Notes under the pieces: model-generated
What the model was told of the DNA's origin: nothing
Seen by the model: the letters and a program-made list of their open reading frames with translations, nothing else
Databases searched by the model: none
In this document: one piece after another, positions 18,136 to 25,346 of the stretch
Numbering within the stretch: position 1 is the first letter of the stretch
Layout: every line of letters begins with the position of its first letter
Assembly (NCBI GenBank): GCA_015062585.1
Contig: SUUJ01000002.1
Location: forward strand, 145,263 to 209,262
DNA length: 64,000 nt
From: Alphaproteobacteria bacterium
GTDB taxonomy: Bacteria > Pseudomonadota > Alphaproteobacteria > RF32 > CAG-239
Direction of reading: 5' to 3'
Translations under genes and position numbers: made by a program

Positions 18136-18236
18136 TGTAACAAAACTGTAAAAAAACTAATCTTTACAAAGGTTTAATACTTGTGAATTTTTTGTTACAG
18201 CAAAAAATATGTAGCATAAACAAAGTATTAACCTTT
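18136..18236. promoter_or_regulatory. Interleaved inverted repeats upstream of virB2
   Basis: First pair: TGTAACAAAA (18136-18145) with TTTTGTTACA (18190-18199). Second pair: AAAGGTTTAATACTT (18168-18182) with CAAAGTATTAACCTTT (18221-18236), one base inserted. The arms interleave (1-2-1-2), which allows a pseudoknot if transcribed or alternative cruciforms as DNA. The second right arm overlaps the shared promoter element. Confidence 0.5.
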
Positions 18237-18244
18237 TTATGATA
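18211..18244 (+). promoter_or_regulatory. Promoter of the virB2 operon, shared T4SS element copy 2
   Basis: GTAGCA at 18211-18216, AAGTA at 18223-18227 and TATGATA at 18238-18244 align without gaps with the elements at 11753-11786 and 57830-57863. The -10 lies about 88 bases before the virB2 start codon. Confidence 0.55.
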
Positions 18245-18331
18245 CAAGACTTTTTACTGGCAAAATTTGCCAAAATCGGATATCATAAAAGAGTATATTA
18301 AGTTTTGCAAAATTTAAAAAGGAGAAAAAAC

Positions 18332-18667
18332 ATGAATTTTATTAAGAATAACATTTGCACACTGTTTATGTTGACATTGTTCTTAGTATGTGGCTTTGGC
18401 GGTGATGCAATGGCACAATCAGTTGTTGATACAGCCAGAAGTAAATTAGGTAATGTATTCCAATCAATCAAATCAATCGTATTCATCTTGGGCGGTTTCG
18501 GTCTGGTTGGTGTGGCATGGGCCGCTATTTGGGGTAGAATTCAATGGAAATGGTTTGGTGCATTAGCTGTTGGTTTGGCTATCGTTGCCGCTGCCGGTTC
18601 TATTGTTGAGTACGCCACAGGTACACAAGTTGGTGACTTAGGTTCAAATACTTTTGGTGCTCAATAA
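18332..18667 (+). CDS. virB2: VirB2-type T4SS major pilin
   Basis: 111 residues. A long Sec signal peptide ends AMAQS; the mature part of about 79 residues has an amphipathic start and two membrane helices (IVFILGGFGLVGVAWAAIWG and ALAVGLAIVAAAGSIVEYA) joined by a short basic loop (RIQWKW). This is the standard VirB2/TrbC pilin layout. AAGGAG is seven bases before ATG 18332; the upstream TTG 18305 has no ribosome site. It is the first gene of the locus and is followed by a hairpin that may protect its message, as expected for the most abundant subunit. Confidence 0.88.
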   Translation: MNFIKNNICTLFMLTLFLVCGFGGDAMAQSVVDTARSKLGNVFQSIKSIVFILGGFGLVGVAWAAIWGRIQWKWFGALAVGLAIVAAAGSIVEYATGTQVGDLGSNTFGAQ

Positions 18668-18681
18668 TCACATTATATATA

Positions 18682-18718
18682 AACTCGAAGCTCTTGTTTT
18701 TTTCAGGGGCTTCGAGTT
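18682..18718 (+). terminator. Intercistronic hairpin after virB2, possible attenuator or stabiliser
   Basis: AACTCGAAGC (18682-18691) pairs perfectly with GCTTCGAGTT (18709-18718) around a T-rich loop. There is no T-run after the right arm, so it is more likely a message-stabilising or partial-termination structure that keeps virB2 above downstream genes than a full terminator. Confidence 0.6.
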
Positions 18719-18871
18719 AAAACAACAAACAATAGGCCGAGGCAGAGAGGAAAATACAAAAAGTCCTTGTGCCGGCGGCCTTTTTTCAAAAACAAACGAA
18801 TTGAATTTATTTTTATATCTTTTTTAAGGGTGCAAAAACAAGTTCAAGAGATGCTCAAAAGGGAGGGCGCT

Positions 18872-19423
18872 ATGATAAATATAAAAAACATAACAAAAGT
18901 TCTGCTGTTGGCAATGTTTATCAGCGTTTGCTTTTTTGATGCAAATGCACAATCCATATCAACTCCTTCTCAAGGTACAGGTAAAGGCAATTCTGCTAAT
19001 GTTTCTGAAATTGATCGTAGCAAAACAAGTGGCGAAGCGCCCTTTACCATAGACCGTCGTCTTCCTGTAGTAAGTATCGATGCTGTCAGTGCAATTAGCT
19101 CAAATATTACACAAGATTCAAGTTTTTGCGGTGAAGGAACCGGAGTTTTCGGCGAATTGGTCAAAACCGGACAAACCATTTTTTATCGTTTGCGTGATTT
19201 GATATATGTTGTAGCCGGTTTTGGTATTATTGCGGTAGCTGTCGGCGGATTTTTCGGAAATATGAACTGGAAATGGCTAAGTGCCATAGTTTTGGCGTTG
19301 ATAGTAATTGCCTCAGCCGGCGAGTTAATTGTCTTATTAACCGGTTGCGAGCAATATGGAACGACACTTATTACCAATACCTTAAAATCTCCGACTAAAA
19401 AAGTTGATGTGCAGGGTAAATAA
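18872..19423 (+). CDS. Second VirB2-like pilin with N-terminal extension
   Basis: 183 residues: signal peptide (cut near ANAQS), a polar Ser/Thr-rich exported region of about 75 residues, then two membrane helices (LIYVVAGFGIIAVAVGGFFG and WLSAIVLALIVIASAGELIVLL) joined by NMNWKW, like RIQWKW of the first pilin. A cysteine lies before (SFCGEG) and after (LTGCEQ) the hairpin. It looks like a minor pilin or membrane adaptor. ATG 18872 was chosen because GGGAGGG precedes it and a signal peptide starts there; the frame extends 35 codons upstream without one. Confidence 0.78.
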   Translation: MINIKNITKVLLLAMFISVCFFDANAQSISTPSQGTGKGNSANVSEIDRSKTSGEAPFTIDRRLPVVSIDAVSAISSNITQDSSFCGEGTGVFGELVKTGQTIFYRLRDLIYVVAGFGIIAVAVGGFFGNMNWKWLSAIVLALIVIASAGELIVLLTGCEQYGTTLITNTLKSPTKKVDVQGK

Positions 19424-19478
19424 CATAAAGAATTTTGTTTTGAGTTAGATGTTTTGAAAAAACAAAAAGGAGGAAGCC

Positions 19479-22400
19479 ATGTTAAATATATTTAGATTAA
19501 GCAAAATGCTTCTAATTTCAGGAATGGTATTGGCTTTTTCCTGCGTTACATTCAACGCAAATTTGGCTTATGCTAAAAGCCGTGAGTGTAAAGAAATTAC
19601 AAAACAACATCTGCAAGCCGAAAAAGATCTCGAAGATGGTAAAAAAGAGTATGGTAAGTGTAATAGAGAAATGTGGAGTCTTGAAAAAGAAGTGGATAAG
19701 CTTAAAGAAGTTATACAGTACCTTACAAACGATGTATCTACGTCAGGAGAGTACAAAAGTATGCTTGACGCGGATTCTGAACGCTATCAAAAAGAAGGAG
19801 GTTTGGAACAAGCTAGAAAGGACTTAGAGGCGGCTGAGCAGGAGTATAAAAAAAAGTTTGACGATTGTGATCAAATATATGACAACCGCGTAGAACAAGT
19901 CTATAATCAAGAACAGGCGTTAAAAAGTCGAAAAGACGAGGTGTGTTCTGAAGGATACAAAAGCGACAAAGGAGGTTCTGAAACAGATTCCAAAAAAGAA
20001 ACAGCGGAATCTGAAAAAAATAACAATGCCGGCGGTGGAGAAACATCTGTAAACGAAGAAAAATCGCAAAAATCTCGAAGTAAAAGAAAAGAAGCAGCCG
20101 ATAAAAAAGATATTGCTGCTGATGAGGCTATTGATGCTTTGTTATCTATTAACGATGATTCAAGAGATGTTGACAAAGCTGAAAAAGCAATGAAAACGGC
20201 TTGTGATGAAAATCCTGATAGTGAGGCCTGTACAAAAGCTAAAAATGATTATGCTGAAGCTTCCAAAAAATTAGAAGAAACAAAAGAAAGTTATAATAAA
20301 AATTTGAAAGATAAGCAGCAAGATTACAACAAGGCAGTAAGAAAAGATGCCAGAGCTCAAAAAAAGGATGATAAACGAGCAGACAAGGCTGTTGAAAAGG
20401 CACAAAAAGATGTAGATAAATACTGTACCTTAGGACACGCGTCATACAATGCCGACAAGTGTACCAAGGCACGAGGTGATTTGGATTTGGCTGAGGCCGA
20501 TGAAACCTATGTGAAAAATCACGGTGAGAAAGATACTCGAACACAGGACCAAAAGATAAGTGACATTGCTAGGGCTGCTGAAGAAAATGCTAAAAACAGT
20601 ATAAAAGACCCTAAAAGCGCCGGACAGGATTATGTGTCAGATAGTGATGTAGAATCATTAGAAGAAGAGAAGATTAAAAAGGATACTGAAGCTGCACAAG
20701 CAGAAAGTAATGCCCAAAATTTGAAAAAAGCTAGAGATACTGCTTGTAAGGGAAATGAAAAGAGTAAAAAATGTCGAGAGGCTGATGAAAAATATCAGGC
20801 GGCCCAAGATAATGCTGACAATTTGCGTCAAGAAGCTAATAGTGCTTATAGTGCATACCAAAACGCTAGCACCAAGAACGCTACCGCAAAAGAAATTATT
20901 GGGGAAAAATGTCCGGAAAATGAAGTAAGCGACGAATGTAAAAAAGCAAGAGAACAACTGGCCCAAAAAGAGCGAGAAGGTGACAAAAACTATTTATCTA
21001 ACGCCAGACAACAAGAAAAAGCTGCAGAGCAAAAGTTTGACAATGCCAGAAAAGAAGAGGCTAAGATATGTAATCAAGATCCCGATGGCACAGCATGTTC
21101 AGAGGCTAAAGCGAGAACTAGAGCGGCACAAGACGAAAAAAACGCTTGGAGTATAAAAGCTATTAGTAAAAAGGAGGATATGAGAGACGGTTCTCTTGAT
21201 GATGCTACGGCAGATTATGTATCCAAAGCAGACGTCAACGCACTTAACGATGACATCAGAAAAAAAGAAAAAGAAATTCAAAATCTAGAAAGCCAAAAAG
21301 GTAGTCTGGAAACAGGTGTTGCTGTAGCCTGTAAAAGAGAAAAAAGTCGCGCTTGTAAAGAGGCAAAGGCTGAATTAGAGGCTTATAATGATAGATTAAA
21401 CACTCTAAAAGAAGAAAAAGGTGCTTTAGAAGCCGAAAAACAAACGGCTAAGGATCAAAATGACGTTTCTAAGTCTATTATTGGCGACAAATGTCCCGAC
21501 GGTAATAAAAGCAAAGAATGTTTAGACGCCAGACAGACAATGAGTGAGCAAGAGTATGCCGATGCAAAAGCTTGGAAAGAAGAAACTAACGCAAAAAAAG
21601 CAACAGCTCAAGCTGATTTTGACAAAGCTTTAAAAGCTGCTGAAGAGGCCTGCGGTCAAAATATTCCGGAAAGTGAATATACCGGTTCAATGGGGGCTGG
21701 TAGCGGTAGTTTTACTATTAATGGTAATGGAGATATTTTTGGCTGTCATAATGCTATAAGAAATCTTCGCCAAGCAAAAGCAGAGCTTGATTATGCTGAT
21801 AAACAATCAGAACTTGCCGATAATGCTTTTTTAGAGGCAGAAAATCTTAAATTAGCAACGGATTTAGATATTTTAGATGCAAAATGTGAAGACCCTAATT
21901 CTAAAGAATGTTTGGAGGCTAAGTTAGCTCATGATCCTGACAGTCAAGGCGGAAAAATAGTTTTTGGAGAAACCGGTGCCGTATTCACTCAAGCAACACC
22001 TCCTTCCGGACATGTATTTAGTTATACGACCGAAGATGGTGATGTTTTTGAAATAGTGACTCGTCGTATAGCCTTTATTATTCTTTACATTAAACCGATA
22101 GTGTACATCTTTGCCGGCTTTGGCTTGATTGCCGTTGCCTTTGGTGCAATCTTTAACAAAATGAGTTGGAGACACTTCTCTTATGTTGCCATAGGTTTGT
22201 TTATGGTTGCCAATGTCGGTCGTTTAATAGAGTTTGTTGTAACCCCATATATTGAACAAAACGGACAGTGGGTATCTGATGTTGGTGGTCAAAAACAAAC
22301 TGAAATACAGCGAGATTTGTCATCAGCCTTTGGCGATACCTATCACACCTTTGGTAATTATATAGAAAATCCGACAATATATCGAGAAATTGATTTAGGC

Positions 22401-24884
22401 GAATTTATAGAAATCGGTAAAGAAGTAAAAGTTGCAGATTCAGGTATTTTGGATGGTCTCGCCAAAAAACGAGGTTTTTGCGAAGGATCATCCGGTTCGG
22501 GATGGAGCAACTTCAAATCTTGTATTAACGATATTGTCGGAACGGTCAAAAATGTCGGTAATATGGTAAAAGGTGCCGTAAATACGGTATATGGTGTTGC
22601 CGGTCAAGCCCGAAAAGCTAAAGACGCCATTGTCAATATTTCTAATTCTTTCAAAAATATGAAAGGAGCCAGCGCTTCCGAGATATTTAACGAATTTAGC
22701 AATATTATGCACTATACCGATGACTTTAATGATGCTGTTACAGGAACCATTGATACAATCGGCGATGGCGCAATCAATATATTGAACGAAGCAGGTGATA
22801 TAGGTTCGGCTGAATCATACGGCGGACAAAGTATGTCAGATATTTTGGCTGACGGCTTCTTTAATATCAGCGGAACAGCAAGAAGTGTCGAAGGTCTTGC
22901 TTCTGATATTCAAAGAGAAAAAGACGCCAAAAAACAAGGGGTAGGTGTATATAATAAGGATGGAGTGTTTGGAAAAGACGGCTTTGGCGGTTTTGGTAAG
23001 CCTTCATCAAACAAAACCACTTCAGGAACAAGCGCTTCTGGAACAAGCACTTCTAGAACAAGCGCTTCTGGAACAAGCACTTCTAGAACAAGCGCTTCCG
23101 GAACAGGTAGCTCAACAACAAGCAGTTCAGGAACAGGCGGTGCAACATCAGGTACTTCCGGAAGCGGAACCGCAAATGTTACTCATACTTCGGAAAAAAC
23201 ATATGAAGATGCCGTAAGAAAGACAAATAATATGTATTCCGATATCCAAAAACAAGAGAGAGAACTAAACAACCTCAAAAATCAAATGGCTCAAGCTCAA
23301 AAAGCCGCTGACGAGGCTTGTAAAGAGGGTTCTGCATTGTGTGATGTCTACAAGGCTCAATCTGCAAGTTATGACGCTATGATAAAAGCAGGAGAGTCAA
23401 AGCTTTCTGATACTAAATCAGCTTATGACACGGCTAAGTCTGAAAATGACCAGCTTTATGAACAGATGCTGGTAAATAACAGAGCTAATGCTGAGGACGA
23501 ACTTGAAACACAAAAAACAGAAGCAACCAAGGTTTGTAAAGGTGATCCTACAAGTGCAGAGTGTGTTAACGCCTTGAAGAAAGTAAACGATGCCACAACT
23601 AAATTGGCAAAAGCAATAGAAGAGCAAGAAAAACGCACCAAGGCAAGTTATAAGGAAACAACCGAGCAAAAACAAGGTGCCGATAACTCTACAAAATATG
23701 ATATTGCTGTTGATAATGTAAATGATTTGTACAAGAAAGAACAAGCAAAAGAAAAAGAACTCGCTATTGTGGGTTCGGAAATAAACAAATTGCAAAAACA
23801 AATGGATGAAAACAATTGTAGCAGTAATCAAAATAGCGATATTTGTAAGGCTCTCGGCGATCAAAAATCAAGCTTGGAAGGATACAAGACCGAGCAAGAA
23901 AATGCCTTAAAGGATATTCAAAAAGACAAGACAAATGCCGAAAAGAGTATGGAACAAGAGTACAAGGATTATCTGCAAAAGAATGTTGACAGTGCTGAAG
24001 CCGCTCAAAAATCTGCTCAAACAGAAGTTGATAAGGCTTGTGCCGGTAACAACTCAAACTCTGAATCTTGTCTAAAAGCTCGTAACAAACTTATTGAATC
24101 TATCAATAATGTTGCCAAGGCTAAAGAAGAACAGAAAAAGCCGACTGACAGAACTCAGACTAACGAGGAAAAAGACGCTAAGCGCAAGCAAACTCAAGAA
24201 GATAAGGAACGCCAACAGGCTCTTGATGAATATGATAGCAAAACCAACCCTGAAAAAGTTGCTCAAGATCTGAAAAATACATATTCTGAGCTTCAAGAAG
24301 AGGTTAACAGAGCCAAGTCAACTTATAATGAGAAAAAGCAAAGAACCAAGGCTACCAAAGAAGCTTATGAAACAGCTAAAGCTAAGGCTGATCAAAGCGG
24401 AAAATCGGCAGATATTGCAGAAGCTAAACGCCTTGAAAAAGAGTACAAAAAAGCTCAAAAAGAGGAAAAAGCAGCTGAAAAGAATTTGGGTGATTTAGAC
24501 GCAAAAACAAAATCAACAAAAACATATTATCTGCAAAGGGCTATTGATTCCGAAACATATAAACAGGCAAAATACAAGGCTGAAATGGCTACTATTTCAA
24601 GTGATGTATCTGCCCTGGAAGCTGATATAACAGCCAAACGCAAAGAAGCTGAAAAATTAGCTGATAGAATTATGAAACTGAGCTCAAAATCTTCGTTAAC
24701 CGATGATGAAAAGATAGCTATTGTAACATTGCGTAAAGAATACGAAATTGCAAAAGCTGAGTACAATCAAATGAAGAATGAAATAACTCAAGCAAAGAAC
24801 AGATTTGAACAACTTAAAAATATGTATAATAAATCTGTAAACGATAAAAAGGCTCTTGAAGATGAATTAAAATCATTGACATAG
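19479..24884 (+). CDS. Giant exported coiled-coil protein with a central VirB2-like membrane hairpin
   Basis: 1,801 residues. A signal peptide (about 1-32) is followed by about 800 residues of Lys/Glu/Ala-rich coiled coil. The coil is broken at regular intervals by cysteine-pair loops of the type Cys-x6-11-Cys-x-x-Ala (for example CDENPDSEAC, CKGNEKSKKC, CPENEVSDEC). Residues about 855-922 form a VirB2-like pair of helices (IVYIFAGFGLIAVAFGAIF, basic loop KMSWRH, VAIGLFMVANVGRLIEFVV). Then come a helical region, a Ser/Thr/Gly repeat (about 1180-1235) and a second coiled-coil arm of about 570 residues with four more cysteine pairs. It is third in line after two VirB2-like genes. Probable role: a membrane-anchored or pilus-incorporated fibre. 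The fusion is inferred from sequence pattern; no named family was recognised. Confidence 0.75.
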   Translation: MLNIFRLSKMLLISGMVLAFSCVTFNANLAYAKSRECKEITKQHLQAEKDLEDGKKEYGKCNREMWSLEKEVDKLKEVIQYLTNDVSTSGEYKSMLDADSERYQKEGGLEQARKDLEAAEQEYKKKFDDCDQIYDNRVEQVYNQEQALKSRKDEVCSEGYKSDKGGSETDSKKETAESEKNNNAGGGETSVNEEKSQKSRSKRKEAADKKDIAADEAIDALLSINDDSRDVDKAEKAMKTACDENPDSEACTKAKNDYAEASKKLEETKESYNKNLKDKQQDYNKAVRKDARAQKKDDKRADKAVEKAQKDVDKYCTLGHASYNADKCTKARGDLDLAEADETYVKNHGEKDTRTQDQKISDIARAAEENAKNSIKDPKSAGQDYVSDSDVESLEEEKIKKDTEAAQAESNAQNLKKARDTACKGNEKSKKCREADEKYQAAQDNADNLRQEANSAYSAYQNASTKNATAKEIIGEKCPENEVSDECKKAREQLAQKEREGDKNYLSNARQQEKAAEQKFDNARKEEAKICNQDPDGTACSEAKARTRAAQDEKNAWSIKAISKKEDMRDGSLDDATADYVSKADVNALNDDIRKKEKEIQNLESQKGSLETGVAVACKREKSRACKEAKAELEAYNDRLNTLKEEKGALEAEKQTAKDQNDVSKSIIGDKCPDGNKSKECLDARQTMSEQEYADAKAWKEETNAKKATAQADFDKALKAAEEACGQNIPESEYTGSMGAGSGSFTINGNGDIFGCHNAIRNLRQAKAELDYADKQSELADNAFLEAENLKLATDLDILDAKCEDPNSKECLEAKLAHDPDSQGGKIVFGETGAVFTQATPPSGHVFSYTTEDGDVFEIVTRRIAFIILYIKPIVYIFAGFGLIAVAFGAIFNKMSWRHFSYVAIGLFMVANVGRLIEFVVTPYIEQNGQWVSDVGGQKQTEIQRDLSSAFGDTYHTFGNYIENPTIYREIDLGEFIEIGKEVKVADSGILDGLAKKRGFCEGSSGSGWSNFKSCINDIVGTVKNVGNMVKGAVNTVYGVAGQARKAKDAIVNISNSFKNMKGASASEIFNEFSNIMHYTDDFNDAVTGTIDTIGDGAINILNEAGDIGSAESYGGQSMSDILADGFFNISGTARSVEGLASDIQREKDAKKQGVGVYNKDGVFGKDGFGGFGKPSSNKTTSGTSASGTSTSRTSASGTSTSRTSASGTGSSTTSSSGTGGATSGTSGSGTANVTHTSEKTYEDAVRKTNNMYSDIQKQERELNNLKNQMAQAQKAADEACKEGSALCDVYKAQSASYDAMIKAGESKLSDTKSAYDTAKSENDQLYEQMLVNNRANAEDELETQKTEATKVCKGDPTSAECVNALKKVNDATTKLAKAIEEQEKRTKASYKETTEQKQGADNSTKYDIAVDNVNDLYKKEQAKEKELAIVGSEINKLQKQMDENNCSSNQNSDICKALGDQKSSLEGYKTEQENALKDIQKDKTNAEKSMEQEYKDYLQKNVDSAEAAQKSAQTEVDKACAGNNSNSESCLKARNKLIESINNVAKAKEEQKKPTDRTQTNEEKDAKRKQTQEDKERQQALDEYDSKTNPEKVAQDLKNTYSELQEEVNRAKSTYNEKKQRTKATKEAYETAKAKADQSGKSADIAEAKRLEKEYKKAQKEEKAAEKNLGDLDAKTKSTKTYYLQRAIDSETYKQAKYKAEMATISSDVSALEADITAKRKEAEKLADRIMKLSSKSSLTDDEKIAIVTLRKEYEIAKAEYNQMKNEITQAKNRFEQLKNMYNKSVNDKKALEDELKSLT
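23025..23100 (+). repeat. In-frame 30-base tandem repeat (Ser/Thr/Gly linker)
   Basis: The unit GAACAAGCACTTCTAGAACA... of 30 bases occurs at 23041-23070 and 23071-23100 with one difference, preceded by a partial copy. It encodes GTSTSRTSAS. Units of ten codons can change number without breaking the frame. Confidence 0.85.
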
Positions 24885-24917
24885 GCTCAGATTATAAATT
24901 ATTAACTGATTCTTCAT

Positions 24918-24962
24918 AAAAACAAGGTATACTATGATTGTGGTAGTGTACCTTGTTTTTTT
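24918..24962 (+). terminator. Rho-independent terminator after the giant coiled-coil gene
   Basis: AAAAACAAGGTATACT (24918-24933) pairs with AGTGTACCTTGTTTTT (24945-24960) with one G-U type pair, and the right arm ends in a T-run. It ends the VirB2-group operon and separates it from virB3. Confidence 0.82.
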
Positions 24963-24997
24963 GACTTAAATAGCTGTGACAAAACGACAAGCTAATG

Positions 24998-25026
24998 TTG
25001 TAAAAAAAATAATGGTGCTTTATGAT
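24998..25026 (+). promoter_or_regulatory. Candidate promoter for the virB3-virB4 operon
   Basis: TTGTAA (24998-25003), 17 bases, TATGAT (25021-25026). It follows directly after a terminator and lies 29 bases before the virB3 start. It has a normal -35 and lacks the GTAnCA/AAGTA boxes. Confidence 0.55.
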
Positions 25027-25055
25027 AAAAACGAGCTGATTTCGAAGAGGTAAGC

Positions 25056-25346
25056 ATGCGCGAAATGATATTAAAAGCCGTTGCCAACCCACCAAAGATT
25101 TTATGGGGGCCGTTTCTTCCTGTGTTGTTAAACTTGGGAGTGCAGTTTCCGTTGATGTTTATGTTTATGGGAGTGGCGGGAATTAACCCTCTGTGGTTTA
25201 TGGCGTCACTGGTTGCCGGCCATGTTTTTGCTGTTGCTATCGGAGCTAAAGAACCTCATATATCCACTATGATACAGGCTTTTGGACCTGCTTCGAAGAA
25301 AACTGTTAACCTCTATAAGGGAAAGGGAAATAAATTTGCGCCCTGA
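25056..25346 (+). CDS. virB3: T4SS inner-membrane protein VirB3
   Basis: 96 residues, usual for VirB3. A short cytoplasmic start (LKAVANPPKILWGPFLP) is followed by two close hydrophobic helices (VLLNLGVQFPLMFMFMGVAG and LWFMASLVAGHVFAVAIGA) and a basic tail. VirB3 sits next to VirB4 in the inner membrane. GAGG precedes ATG 25056. The gene overlaps virB4 by 11 bases, which fits the tight VirB3-VirB4 partnership. Confidence 0.85.
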   Translation: MREMILKAVANPPKILWGPFLPVLLNLGVQFPLMFMFMGVAGINPLWFMASLVAGHVFAVAIGAKEPHISTMIQAFGPASKKTVNLYKGKGNKFAP

